From assembly GCA_020161655.1 (NCBI GenBank), contig JAIUPC010000009.1, forward strand, positions 62,001-126,000: 64,000 nucleotides of DNA, given 5' to 3'. This stretch comes from Pseudomonadota bacterium. GTDB lineage: Bacteria > Pseudomonadota > Alphaproteobacteria > Rhodobacterales > Rhodobacteraceae. The notes below the pieces were generated by a model. That model saw nothing but the letters and a program-made list of their open reading frames with translations, did not search any database and was not told the origin of the DNA. How positions within the stretch are numbered: the stretch's first letter is position 1; every line of letters begins with the position of its first letter. The translations under genes and the position numbers were made by a program. This document shows, in pieces, positions 53,777 to 63,018 of the stretch.

Positions 53777-54369
53777 GGCAGGATCACGGGCGCTGCGTCG
53801 CGCATCGGTGCGGCATCCGCCGGGCGGACGTAAAGCGGCGCGGGGCGGGGGATGGGGGCGGTCGCCCCGGCGAGGCGCCGGCCGGCGATTTCGGCGATCA
53901 GGCTGCCGATGCCGGGGCCGTAGGGGGCGGGCGTGTCAGGGCCGGCCTCGATCAGGTCGGGTGCTGCAACCGGCGCGCCACCCTCGAAGCGCTGGGCATA
54001 GGCCTGACCGCGTGGGGCCGGGAGGGTGATGAGCATGGGGCCATTCCCCCGGCCATGCGCCTGAAGTTCGAAGGAGGAAACGCCGATGGCGGGAATGCCA
54101 AGCCCGAGCGCCAGCCCGCGCGCGGCGCTGACGGAAATGCGGATGCCGGTGAAGTTTCCCGGCCCGATGCCGACGCCGATGGCGCCGAGGTCGGGCCAGC
54201 CGAGGCCGGCTTCGGTGAGCAGCCCTTCAAGCATCGGCATCAGCGCCTCGGCCTGACCGCGCTGCATCTCTGCGTAGCGGGAAGGCATCGTGCGGCCTTC
54301 CCAAAACAGACCGGCCGCGCAATGCGCGGCCGATGTGTCAAAGCCAAGGACCGGAGCGTCAGGCCGCAA
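53773..54369 (-). CDS. tsaB: tRNA threonylcarbamoyladenosine biosynthesis protein TsaB
   Basis: The protein, about 198 residues, has the TsaB start LGFDTSAAHCAAGLFW and the IGVGIGPGNFTGIRISVSAARGLALGLG segment. It helps TsaD/TsaE make t6A in tRNAs. No ATG exists near the domain. The TTG at 54369 (MRPDAPVLGFDTS) has GAGG 9 bases upstream and is chosen over the TTG at 54384. It overlaps the NifU-like stop by 11 bases, so translation is coupled. Confidence 0.9.
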   Translation of the reverse strand: MRPDAPVLGFDTSAAHCAAGLFWEGRTMPSRYAEMQRGQAEALMPMLEGLLTEAGLGWPDLGAIGVGIGPGNFTGIRISVSAARGLALGLGIPAIGVSSFELQAHGRGNGPMLITLPAPRGQAYAQRFEGGAPVAAPDLIEAGPDTPAPYGPGIGSLIAEIAGRRLAGATAPIPRPAPLYVRPADAAPMRDAAPVILP

Positions 54370-54919
54370 CGGGGCGGACCTCAAGCACTTCGGGGATGTA
54401 ATGCCTGAGAAGGTTCTCGATCCCCATCTTCAGCGTCAGCGTCGAGGATGGACAGCCGGCGCAGGCGCCCTGCATGTGCAGATACACGACGCCCCGGTCA
54501 AAGCCGTGGAAGGTGATGTCGCCGCCGTCCTGGGCCACGGCCGGGCGCACGCGGGTGTCGAGCAGTTCCTTGATCTGGCGGACGATATCTTCGTCGGGGC
54601 CGTCGTGGCTGGCATGGCCGGAAGCCGCCTGTTCGCCTTCGATCACCGGGGCGCCGGACTGGAAATGCTCCATGACCGCGCCGAGGATGGCCGGCTTCAC
54701 ATGTTCCCAAAGGATGCTGTCGGCCTTGGTCACGGTGACGAAATCGGTGCCGAGGAAAACGCCCGCCACCCCGTCGACCGCGAAGATGCGCCGGGCGAGC
54801 GGCGATTTCGCTGCGGCCTCTGCCGTGGTGAAATCCGCGGTCCCGGCATCGAGCACGGTCTGGCCCGGCAGGAATTTCAGCGTCGCGGGGTTCGGCGTGG
54901 ATTCGGTCTGGATGAACAT
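54359..54919 (-). CDS. NifU-like iron-sulfur cluster scaffold/carrier protein
   Basis: The 186-residue protein has the Nfu N-terminal domain (MFIQTESTPNPATLKFLPG) and a C-terminal NifU domain with the CxxC cluster site CAGCPSSTLTLKMGIENLL. It carries an Fe-S cluster to target enzymes. The ATG at 54919 is the family start. It precedes tsaB-rimI, a common order in this lineage. Confidence 0.93.
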   Translation of the reverse strand: MFIQTESTPNPATLKFLPGQTVLDAGTADFTTAEAAAKSPLARRIFAVDGVAGVFLGTDFVTVTKADSILWEHVKPAILGAVMEHFQSGAPVIEGEQAASGHASHDGPDEDIVRQIKELLDTRVRPAVAQDGGDITFHGFDRGVVYLHMQGACAGCPSSTLTLKMGIENLLRHYIPEVLEVRPVAA

Positions 54920-55004
54920 GCTGGTCTCCGACTGTTCCAGTCGGATATGCGCCTGCCGCCTGCTCAAGTCAAGTTTGGAACTGTTCTAAATGTTCGCCGC
55001 ACGA

Positions 55005-55460
55005 TCAGGTGATCGCTTCCAGCCGCTCTTTCGACATTTCGCCGGGCACGATGGTGATCGGGATCGGCAAAGAGCCTGAGGTCCGCGACAGTTGCGTGAC
55101 GAGGGGGCCGGGGCCGGATTTCTCGGTTCCGGCGCCAAGGACGAGAACGCCGATCTCCGGATCCTCGCGAATCTGCGACAGGATCTCGTTCACCGGCTCG
55201 CCCTCGCGGATCACCAGTTCAGGGTCGATGCCCTGACGGTCACGCATCCACTTGGCGAAAACCTCGTAATGGGCCTGGATGCGTTCGCGCGCTTCCTGCC
55301 GCATGATGTCGGCAACGCCGATCCAGTGCTGGAACTCCTCGGGCGGAATGACAGAGAGGATCTGCACCCCGGCGCCGGTATGCGCGGCCCTGAGCGCGGC
55401 GAAGCGCATCGCGTTCAGGCATTCGCGGCTGTCATCCAGCACGACGAGAAACTTGCGCAT
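55005..55460 (-). CDS. Universal stress protein family member
   Basis: The 151-residue protein has the UspA fold: KFLVVLDDSRECLNAMRFAALRAA at the start and VLVLGAGTEKSGPGPLVTQL with GxxG-type nucleotide loop, and PIPITIVPG near the end. Binding of ATP is plausible. The role is unknown. It lies 85 bases upstream of the NifU-like gene on the same strand. Confidence 0.88.
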   Translation of the reverse strand: MRKFLVVLDDSRECLNAMRFAALRAAHTGAGVQILSVIPPEEFQHWIGVADIMRQEARERIQAHYEVFAKWMRDRQGIDPELVIREGEPVNEILSQIREDPEIGVLVLGAGTEKSGPGPLVTQLSRTSGSLPIPITIVPGEMSKERLEAIT

Positions 55461-55500
55461 GTCCGAACTCTCCCTGAGGTCTGTGGCGCCTTGGCGGGGT

Positions 55501-56364
55501 TCAACCTGCCGTGTGCGCCCAGTCCATGTAAAGCGCGCGGATACGCTTTGTCATCGGCCCGTGCTGATATTTGGTGCCGTCGAATTCAAGAACCGGCGTC
55601 ACCTTCGACATGTTGCCAGAGAGGAAGACTTCATCCGCCTTGCGGAAATCGTCGAAGGTCAGGACGCATTCGCGCACCGTGACGCCATCGGCCTTCAGGT
55701 TGGCGATGTGGCGGGCGCGGGTGATGCCCGACAGGAAAGTGCCGTTGGCGATGGGGGTCAGCACCTCGCCGTCGCGGACCATGAAAACATTGGCCGTGGC
55801 GGTTTCCGCGACATTGCCGAGGGCGTCGGCCACAAGGGCATTGCCATAGCCCTTGGCGCGGGCCTCGGCGAGCATGCGGGCGTTGTTGGGGTAAAGGCAG
55901 CCGGCCTTTGCATTGATAACTGCGTCCTCAAGGACGGGGCGGCGGAAGCGCGTTGTGGTCAGCGTGGTTGTGGCGCCCTCCGGCGCCATCGGAATCTCTT
56001 CAAGGCAGAGCGCGAAGCCCGTCGCCCCCTGCCGCGGCACGATCCCGGATTCGTCGCCGTCGAGCGCCCAGAACATCGGCCGGATATAGACGGCGGCGGC
56101 GGGATTGTAGGCGCGCAGGCCCTGCCGCGCGATCTCGGCGATCTGCTCGCCCGTCAGCGTCGGCTCGATCATCAGGGCGGCGGCGGAGCGGACGACGCGG
56201 GCGGAATGCGCATCGAGATCGGGCGTCACCCCGTCGAACTGGCGCGCGCCGTCGAAGACCGTGGTGCCAAGCCAGCTGCCGTGATCGGCGGCACGCATCA
56301 CGGCCACGTCGCCGTCATGCCAGCGCCCCTCGAAATAGGTGCGGATGTTCCGTCCCGTCGCCAT
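55501..56364 (-). CDS. ilvE: Branched-chain amino acid aminotransferase-like PLP enzyme
   Basis: The 287-residue fold-type IV aminotransferase has INAKAGCLYPNNARMLAEARAKG with the cofactor Lys, and GNVAETATANVFMV and FLSGITRARHI. It transfers amino groups to branched-chain keto acids, and D-amino acid or aminodeoxychorismate enzymes of this fold are alternatives. The ATG at 56364 has AAAGGAGAG upstream and is preferred over an earlier one. Confidence 0.85.
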   Translation of the reverse strand: MATGRNIRTYFEGRWHDGDVAVMRAADHGSWLGTTVFDGARQFDGVTPDLDAHSARVVRSAAALMIEPTLTGEQIAEIARQGLRAYNPAAAVYIRPMFWALDGDESGIVPRQGATGFALCLEEIPMAPEGATTTLTTTRFRRPVLEDAVINAKAGCLYPNNARMLAEARAKGYGNALVADALGNVAETATANVFMVRDGEVLTPIANGTFLSGITRARHIANLKADGVTVRECVLTFDDFRKADEVFLSGNMSKVTPVLEFDGTKYQHGPMTKRIRALYMDWAHTAG

Positions 56365-56453
56365 GGTCTCTCCTTTCGGCTTTGGCCGCATTAAAGGCGC
56401 GGCGGGCGGGAGAGGCAAGCAAGTCGCGGTGAATGGTCCTTTGGGTCGTCTGT

Positions 56454-58988
56454 TCAGATGAAGACGAAGTCGCCGGAATCGACCGCGCTGGCGCTGACGC
56501 CTGCCAGAAGGATGCTGTGGCCGCCGTAGAGGATGAGCGCCCCGGGCCCGCTGTCGATGATCGCAAGTGCTGCGAAGCGCGCGGCATCGTCGCCGCCGGC
56601 GACATAGCGGAGCCAGAGCTGATCCACCCCGGTCGTGAAATCGGTGATCGTGTCGGCCTCTCCCGCCCGGAAAGCTTCGAAGACGAAAGCATCGGCGCTG
56701 GCACCGCCTGTGAGGCTGTCATCGCCGCCGCCGCCGATCAGCGTGTCGTCGCCGTCGCCGCCAAGAAGCGTGTCCGCGCCCGACATGCCGAGGATGAGGT
56801 CGGCGTCAGTTCCGCCATCGAGAAGGTCCGCACCGTCGCCGCCGTAAAGACAGTCCTGGCCGCCACCGCCGCGCAGCATATCCACGCCGGCCTCTCCGGT
56901 CAGGAGGTCGTTTCCGTCGCCGCCGTCGATACTGTCGTCGCCATCGTTGGCCGACAGAAGATCGTCACCCGCGCCGCCAAGAAGCGTGTCCTGGCCCGCG
57001 CCACCGCTCGCGGTGTCGTTGCCGCCCAGAAGTTCGGCCAGATCGTCGCCGTCGCCACCATTGATCCGGTCGTTGCCGTCGCCGGCGTCGATCCGGTCGT
57101 TGCCATAAGCGCCACGCATGTCGTCATCGCCACGCCCGCCGTTGATCGTGTCATTGCCACCACCGCCGTCGAGCGTATCGTCGCCGTCGCCACCCAAAAG
57201 TCCGTTGTCGGCCCCGTCAAGCCGGATTGCGTCGGCAAAGGCGCTGCCGATGAAGACTTCGACCGCGGCGAAGCTGTGGCCGAGCGCGGAACCCCAGTTC
57301 GACGCAGGGGAGGCAAGGTCGATGCCGGCGGCGGCGAGAAGCGCGTAGCTGACGGTGTCGGTGCCGGCGCCGCCGTCGACAAGATCGGCGCCGGGGCCGG
57401 CAATGATGAGATCGTCGCCTGACATGCCGCTGAAGAAGTCGCCGGCGAGGCTCCCGGACAAGGTGTCATCTCCCGCGGTCCCGAGCTGCGGGACAAGCGG
57501 CGACGGGCTTTGGCCATTGCCGGGGCTGACGTGGAACCTTGTCAGCGGCAGAAGCATCGCAGCGGGAAAGTCGGCGGCGGTGAGCGAGCTTCCGTCCGAG
57601 GTCAGCACGGTCAGAAGCTCCTGCCCGTACTGGATGACGATCCCCCCCGATATCGGGGTGAAGGTCAGTTGCCCGAGATTGCGGAGATAGGGGTAGCGCG
57701 ACAGATCGAGCCGGTCGCGGCCCGGTTCGAAATCGAGGATCGTATCGGCGCGGCCATCCGCCGTGAGGACGAAGGTATCTCCCCCGGCGCCGCCCTGCAG
57801 GAAATCACTGCCGGCGCCGTCGCAGAGGATGTCGGCGCCGGCGCCGCCGGACAGGCTTCTGTCGCCACCGGTCAGCACCAGAAGATCATCACCGCTGCCG
57901 CCGGTCAGGGACGGGCCGGCTGAGGTCATGGTAACGCCCAGCGTGGCGACATCGACCCGGAGCATGGTGAAGCCGGTTTCCCGGCTGGAGGCGACGAAGA
58001 TCTGGATCTCGGACCCCACCAGCGTCATGGCGATGGCCGAAGGTGCCGCAAGGGTCATGCCGAATGTGTCGGCCAGCGTCGCGAGATGGAGAAGCTGGCC
58101 ATCGGGCAGCAGCGTGAAGAGGCTGATGCCGTCGTCGCTGCCGCCCGCCGCAAGAAAGACCCGCCCGCCCACGGTCAGCGCGGAGAGCGCCGTGACGCCC
58201 GCGAAACGGGTGCCGAGGTCATCGACCACATGGTCGGTGAGGGTGAGACTGCCGTCCGGGGCAACCGCCATGACCGTCAGGGCGGAGTTGGTGGTGGAAC
58301 CGGCGATGACGAAATCCTGCCCGGCGACGGTGACGGCGGAAAGCGACGTCACCCCCTGCAGCGGGGCAAGATCGGTGACGCCGAGCGCGGCGCGATGCGC
58401 CACCTGCCCGCCGGCCAGAAGCTCCCACGACGAGACGCCGCTTTCGGTGGCGGAGGCGGTGACGAAGAAGCTCCGCCCGGCCAGCGTCAGCGTGGTGATG
58501 GCCGAGATGCCGGCGGCATGGGTCGCGGCTGTGTCGGCGATATGGGCAATCTCGACCGGCAGGGCACCGGCCAGGCTGAAGATCGAAAACCCCGCGCCCG
58601 CGTTTTTCGCGGCAATGAGGTAATCCACCCCGCCGCTCGATGCTCCCAGCATCTCGACCCGGTCGTCGTATTCCGCACCGCTCTGCAAAAAGCCTGTGAC
58701 CGAGAAGGTTGTTCCGGGCAGCCGTGCCGCGGTCAGCGCGTCCGTCTCGACGCTGCCATAGAAGTCGGTCGCGACGATCCCGGTGCGGGCGATGGCGAGC
58801 GACACCTGGGCGATGAACCCGCCGACGCCGCCGGCGGTGATCGCAAAGCGCGAGGTGATGCCCGAGGCGAAATCGACGAACCTCAGCTCGCGCGAACTCC
58901 CCGTGCCGGAGAACGCCAGCTCGGCAGAGATAGCGGGCGCAAGGATCGCGCCGCCGAGATAGGCGCCCCCGAAGAGGAGAGAGAACAT
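56454..58988 (-). CDS. Large RTX-type calcium-binding repeat protein
   Basis: The protein, about 844 residues, lacks a Sec signal peptide. The N-terminal half (to about 360) has repeating [19 protein letters not shown]-like units that suggest a beta-propeller. The C-terminal half has many GGxGxDxLx RTX nonapeptides (for example [20 protein letters not shown]) that bind calcium. The protein ends with a hydrophobic FVFI tail typical of type I export. No transporter for it is in the window. The partner or target is unknown. Confidence 0.85.
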   Translation of the reverse strand: MFSLLFGGAYLGGAILAPAISAELAFSGTGSSRELRFVDFASGITSRFAITAGGVGGFIAQVSLAIARTGIVATDFYGSVETDALTAARLPGTTFSVTGFLQSGAEYDDRVEMLGASSGGVDYLIAAKNAGAGFSIFSLAGALPVEIAHIADTAATHAAGISAITTLTLAGRSFFVTASATESGVSSWELLAGGQVAHRAALGVTDLAPLQGVTSLSAVTVAGQDFVIAGSTTNSALTVMAVAPDGSLTLTDHVVDDLGTRFAGVTALSALTVGGRVFLAAGGSDDGISLFTLLPDGQLLHLATLADTFGMTLAAPSAIAMTLVGSEIQIFVASSRETGFTMLRVDVATLGVTMTSAGPSLTGGSGDDLLVLTGGDRSLSGGAGADILCDGAGSDFLQGGAGGDTFVLTADGRADTILDFEPGRDRLDLSRYPYLRNLGQLTFTPISGGIVIQYGQELLTVLTSDGSSLTAADFPAAMLLPLTRFHVSPGNGQSPSPLVPQLGTAGDDTLSGSLAGDFFSGMSGDDLIIAGPGADLVDGGAGTDTVSYALLAAAGIDLASPASNWGSALGHSFAAVEVFIGSAFADAIRLDGADNGLLGGDGDDTLDGGGGNDTINGGRGDDDMRGAYGNDRIDAGDGNDRINGGDGDDLAELLGGNDTASGGAGQDTLLGGAGDDLLSANDGDDSIDGGDGNDLLTGEAGVDMLRGGGGQDCLYGGDGADLLDGGTDADLILGMSGADTLLGGDGDDTLIGGGGDDSLTGGASADAFVFEAFRAGEADTITDFTTGVDQLWLRYVAGGDDAARFAALAIIDSGPGALILYGGHSILLAGVSASAVDSGDFVFI

Positions 58989-59090
58989 GCAGCCACCATT
59001 CCCCGCCGCCAATGCGACAGGCCCGCATGAAGGATGCGGGCCATTCGTTCAGGATGGCTTAAAGGCGCAGGCCCGGGCGGGCCGGAAGGC

Positions 59091-59576
59091 TCAGGCCGCT
59101 TCGGCCAGAAGCGCGCGGAGGTCGAGGGCGCGCGTCACCATGGCAAGCTCGCCCGATGCATCGCGGGGCCAGTCGGCTTCGGCCCGGTCGCGGTAAAGCT
59201 CCACGCCGTTGCCATCGGGGTCATTGAGGTAGAGCGCCTCGCTGACGCCGTGGTCGGAGGCGCCGGTCAGGGGGTACTTCGCTTCCACCAGCCGCTTCAA
59301 GACGCCGCCGAGCGTTGCCCGGTCCGGATAGAGGATCGCGGTATGGTAAAGCCCGGTGGTACCGGGGGCCGGGGGCTTGCCTCCCTTGCTTTCCCAGGTG
59401 TTGAGCGCGATGTGGTGATGATACCCGCCGGCGGACAGAAAGACGGCCTGTTCGCCGTAGCGCTGCATGATGTCGAAGCCGAGGATTCCGTGATAGAAGG
59501 CCAGAGCCCGGTCAAGGTCAGCGACCTTGAGGTGGACATGGCCGATGCGGGTCTGGGCGGGAACGGTATAGGTCAT
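59091..59576 (-). CDS. VOC family protein, catechol dioxygenase-like
   Basis: The 161-residue protein has a VOC domain (IGHVHLKVADLDRALAFYHGILGF) with GYHHHIALNTWESKGG and LNDPDGNGVELYRDR. The iron-binding His and Glu positions are retained (HVHL, HHIAL, GVELY), so a metal-dependent enzyme like extradiol dioxygenases is likely, but substrate is unknown. The ATG at 59576 is chosen over one 18 codons upstream. Confidence 0.85.
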   Translation of the reverse strand: MTYTVPAQTRIGHVHLKVADLDRALAFYHGILGFDIMQRYGEQAVFLSAGGYHHHIALNTWESKGGKPPAPGTTGLYHTAILYPDRATLGGVLKRLVEAKYPLTGASDHGVSEALYLNDPDGNGVELYRDRAEADWPRDASGELAMVTRALDLRALLAEAA

Positions 59577-59687
59577 TTCGGTCTCCAACGTGTCCTTGCC
59601 CCCCAATATAAAGCCGGGACGCATCCGCACATATTCACCGATTTCGCAGAGGATATGTGTGTTTTTGCGAAGGAGCCCGCCCCCGCC

Positions 59688-60722
59688 TCAGCGGCGCGAG
59701 CGGATCATGCCGACGATGTCGAAGGTCTTCGCAAGGATCGGCTCGGCGATGGCATTGGCGCGGTCGGCCCCGTCGCCAAGGATGCGGTCGATCTCCCCGG
59801 GATCAGCCATAAGCCGCTTCATCTCGTTGGCGATGGGCGAAAGCTTCGCCACGGCAAGATCGGCGAGCGCCGGCTTGAAGGTGCCGAAGCCCTGACCGGC
59901 GTATTCCGCAATAACCTTCTCCGCCGTCATGTCGGCAAGCGCTGCGTAGATATTGACGAGGTTCCGCGCCTCGGGCCGGTCCTTGAGGCCGGCGAGCGTG
60001 TCGGGCAGGGGTTCGGCATCGGTGCGGGCCTTGCGGAACTTCTGCGCGATGGTGTCGGCATCGTCGGTCAGGTTGATCCGGCTCTGGTCCGAAGGGTCGG
60101 ATTTCGACATCTTCTTCGAGCCGTCGCGCAAGGACATGACCCGCGTGGCCGCGCCCTCGATGACAGGCTCGGTGATCGGGAAGAAATCGACCTTGTAGTC
60201 ATGGTTGAACTTGATCGCAATGTCGCGGGTCAGTTCGACATGCTGCTTCTGATCTTCGCCGACCGGGACATGGGTCGCGTGGTATAGCAGGATGTCGGCG
60301 GCCATCAGCGAGGGATAGGCGAAGAGCCCGAGCGAGGCCTTTTCGGCGTCCTTGCCGGCCTTGTCCTTCCACTGGGTCATGCGGTTCATCCAGCCCATGC
60401 GGGCGACGCAGTTGAAGATCCAGCCAAGCTGGGCATGCGCGGGCACCTGGCTCTGGTTGAAGAGGATCGAGCGTTTGGGGTCGAGACCGGCAGCGATATA
60501 ACCGGCGGCCAGTTCCCGTGTCGCATGGCGAAGGTCCGCCGGGTCCTGCCAGACGGTGATCGCGTGCTGGTCGACGATGCAATAGATCGTCTCGATGCCG
60601 GTGTTCTGCATGTCCACGAAGCGTTTCACCGCCCCGAGGTAGTTGCCAAGCTGCAGGTGGTTCGTCGGTTGGATGCCCGAGAAAACACGCGGAGTGAATT
60701 TGGTCTTCGCCGCGTCGGTCAT
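59688..60722 (-). CDS. trpS: Tryptophanyl-tRNA synthetase
   Basis: The 344-residue class I synthetase has the HIGH-like motif [14 protein letters not shown] near residue 18 and KMSKSDPSD near residue 200. It charges tRNA-Trp. Length and motifs fit bacterial TrpS. It follows the conserved glnD-murJ order with a rhomboid-like gene on the opposite strand between it and murJ. Confidence 0.97.
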   Translation of the reverse strand: MTDAAKTKFTPRVFSGIQPTNHLQLGNYLGAVKRFVDMQNTGIETIYCIVDQHAITVWQDPADLRHATRELAAGYIAAGLDPKRSILFNQSQVPAHAQLGWIFNCVARMGWMNRMTQWKDKAGKDAEKASLGLFAYPSLMAADILLYHATHVPVGEDQKQHVELTRDIAIKFNHDYKVDFFPITEPVIEGAATRVMSLRDGSKKMSKSDPSDQSRINLTDDADTIAQKFRKARTDAEPLPDTLAGLKDRPEARNLVNIYAALADMTAEKVIAEYAGQGFGTFKPALADLAVAKLSPIANEMKRLMADPGEIDRILGDGADRANAIAEPILAKTFDIVGMIRSRR

Positions 60723-60796
60723 GATCTTCCCCGTCTGGAAATTTCCGTCCCGCTCGCGTATCGCAGGGGGCAGGTTCCGTCAACAAGGAGGCCCCC

Positions 60797-61483
60797 TTGC
60801 GCGAAGGTTACGATGCATCGCCCTTGAACCCCGTGCCGGGCGTGGTCTGGCTGATCCTTCTGCCCATCGTCGCGATGGAGGTCGTCGTCAGCGCCGGGAT
60901 GTTGGGCGTCGCCGGCGGCGCCGGGGGCATCGGCTGGCGGCAGGAGGCGTTGCAGCGCTTTGCGCTCGCGCCGCAGGTGCTGGGCGAGATGCGCGCGAAC
61001 GGGCAGTGGTCGGCCGACTACCTGATGCGCTTCGTGACCTATGCCTTCGTCCACGGCAGCTTCATGCAGGCGCTGCTCGCCTCGGTCTTGATCCTCGCCA
61101 TGGGCAAGTTCGTGGGCGAGGTGTTCCGCCCGCTCGGCGTATTGGCGGTGTTTCTCGCGGCGATCATTGCCGGCGGCGTGGCCTATTCCCTGATGCCGGG
61201 CGCCAAGTTCGCGCTCTTCAGCGCCTTTGCCGGGGCTTACGGCCTGATCGGGGCCTTCACCTTCATCATCTGGGCAAGGCTCGGGGCGGAAAACGCCAGC
61301 CGGGCGCGGGCCTTCACGCTGATCGGCTTCCTTCTTGGCGCGCAGCTGCTCTTCGCCGTCATCTTCGGCGGAACGGCGGATTGGGTGGCCGATCTGGCCG
61401 GCTTCGGCGCGGGCTTCGGGCTATCCTTCGTTGTCGGCCCCGGCGGGCCGTCGCATATCCTGAAGCGTATCCGTCAGCGCTGA
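60797..61483 (+). CDS. Rhomboid-fold membrane protein, probably inactive
   Basis: The 228-residue protein has six or so helices and the rhomboid layout (YAFVHGSFMQALLASVLIL, FSAFAGAYGLIGAFTF, ADLAGFGAGFGLSF). The catalytic GxSG serine position reads GAYG (Tyr148). The HxxxN-type Asn is Ala95 and the helix-6 His is Asp199. Thus the active site is lost. The TTG start at 60797 has AAGGAGG 5 bases upstream. It overlaps murJ's end by 10 bases (convergent). Confidence 0.75.
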   Translation: MREGYDASPLNPVPGVVWLILLPIVAMEVVVSAGMLGVAGGAGGIGWRQEALQRFALAPQVLGEMRANGQWSADYLMRFVTYAFVHGSFMQALLASVLILAMGKFVGEVFRPLGVLAVFLAAIIAGGVAYSLMPGAKFALFSAFAGAYGLIGAFTFIIWARLGAENASRARAFTLIGFLLGAQLLFAVIFGGTADWVADLAGFGAGFGLSFVVGPGGPSHILKRIRQR

Positions 61484-63018
61484 CCGCGCAAGCCCGCCCG
61501 GAAATCCGACGGGCGGAAGGCGCCAAGGACATAGGCCGCGACGAAGTAGACGGCCATGCCCGACAGGACCAGCAGCGCCAGCGCCCAGTAGCGGTGGCCA
61601 TGGGTCGAGAGCGCGTCCGAAAGCACCGTCTCCGCCCCCCAGAGGTAAAGCCCCATGACGAAACTGGCGCCGATCACCCGGATCGCGCGGCTGCGAAGCC
61701 TGTCGTCGGCGCGGGCAGCCTCCCCCATCTTCCGCGTGCCGAGCCAAAGCTGCAGCGTCATCGTCCAGCCGGCGATGGTGGTGCCGAGGGCCGCGGCGAT
61801 GAAGCCGAAGAACGGAGAAAGGCCCACCGCGATTGCGGCGTTCACCACCATCGACCAGAGCGCGAAGCGGAAGGGTGTCTTGGTGTCTTCCCGCGCAAAG
61901 TAGAGCGGTTGCAGCACCTTCTGGAGGACGAAGGCCGGCAGGCCCGCGCCATAGACCGCCAGCGCCAGAGCGGTCTGATAGGTGTCGTTCGTGCCGAACT
62001 CGCCGCGCTCATAGAGGACCGAGATCAGCGGCACCGGGATCACCAGAATCGCGATTGCGGCGGGAATGGTGAGGAAGAGCGCGAATTCCGTCGCGCGCGA
62101 CAGGGCATAGCGGCTGCCGAAGGTGTCCGCAGACTTCAGCCGCCGCGACAGGTCCGGGAGCAGCACGATGCCGATGGCGATGCCGACAACGCCGAGCGGC
62201 AGCTGGTAAAGCCGGTCGGCATAGCTCAGCCAGGCGATGGCGCCGTCGAAGAAGCTGCCGACCTGCCGCCCGACAAGAAGATTGACCTGCACCACGCCCC
62301 CCGCAAGGACCGCAGGCGCGGCGATGGTCAGGAGCCGCCTGAGATCGGGCGTCATCCGTGGCCACTTGAGCCGCAAGGGATAGCCCATCCGCGCCGCCGC
62401 GACCCAGACCAGCGCCAGTTGGGCAAGGCCGGTGACCGGTGTCGCCCAGGCCATGGTCAGGCCCATGTCCCATCCGACGTAGTTGGCAAAGAGCATCACC
62501 GCAATGAAGATCACGTTCAGAAGAACCGGCGCGCCGGCGGCGGCGATGAAACGACCGCCAGCGTTCAGAAGGCCCGACAGGAGTGCGGTCAGCGAGATGA
62601 AGAGGATATAGGGAAAGCAGATCCGCCCGTATTCGATAGCCAGCGGCAGCCGTTCATCGCCGGCGAACCCGCCCGCCATCAGGAGGACGAGCCAGGGCAT
62701 GGCGATCATCGCCACGACCGACACGAGGACCGTCACGAAGGCAAGGCCCGAAAAGGCATCCTCCGCGAACTCCTTAGGGTTCTCGCCGGATTCGAGCTTC
62801 TTGGAAAAGATCGGCACGAAGGCGGTGTTGAAGGCACCTTCCGCAAAGAAGCGGCGGAACATGTTCGGGAGCGTGAAGGCCACGAGGAATGCCTCGGCTA
62901 CCGGGCCGGTGCCAAGGTAGTTCGCCGTCAGCACGTCGCGCGCAAAGCCGGCAATGCGCGACAGCAGGGTCCAGGCCCCGACGGTGAGGAACCCGCGGAT
63001 CAATCGGATCGGTTTCAT
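61474..63018 (-). CDS. murJ: Lipid II flippase MurJ
   Basis: The 514-residue MOP-superfamily protein has about 14 helices and the family start TLLSRIAGFARDVLTANYLG and FFAEGAFNTAFVPIFSKKL. It flips lipid II for peptidoglycan synthesis. Its ATG overlaps the glnD stop by one base (TGATG), the usual coupling in this lineage. Confidence 0.95.
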   Translation of the reverse strand: MKPIRLIRGFLTVGAWTLLSRIAGFARDVLTANYLGTGPVAEAFLVAFTLPNMFRRFFAEGAFNTAFVPIFSKKLESGENPKEFAEDAFSGLAFVTVLVSVVAMIAMPWLVLLMAGGFAGDERLPLAIEYGRICFPYILFISLTALLSGLLNAGGRFIAAAGAPVLLNVIFIAVMLFANYVGWDMGLTMAWATPVTGLAQLALVWVAAARMGYPLRLKWPRMTPDLRRLLTIAAPAVLAGGVVQVNLLVGRQVGSFFDGAIAWLSYADRLYQLPLGVVGIAIGIVLLPDLSRRLKSADTFGSRYALSRATEFALFLTIPAAIAILVIPVPLISVLYERGEFGTNDTYQTALALAVYGAGLPAFVLQKVLQPLYFAREDTKTPFRFALWSMVVNAAIAVGLSPFFGFIAAALGTTIAGWTMTLQLWLGTRKMGEAARADDRLRSRAIRVIGASFVMGLYLWGAETVLSDALSTHGHRYWALALLVLSGMAVYFVAAYVLGAFRPSDFRAGLRGQR

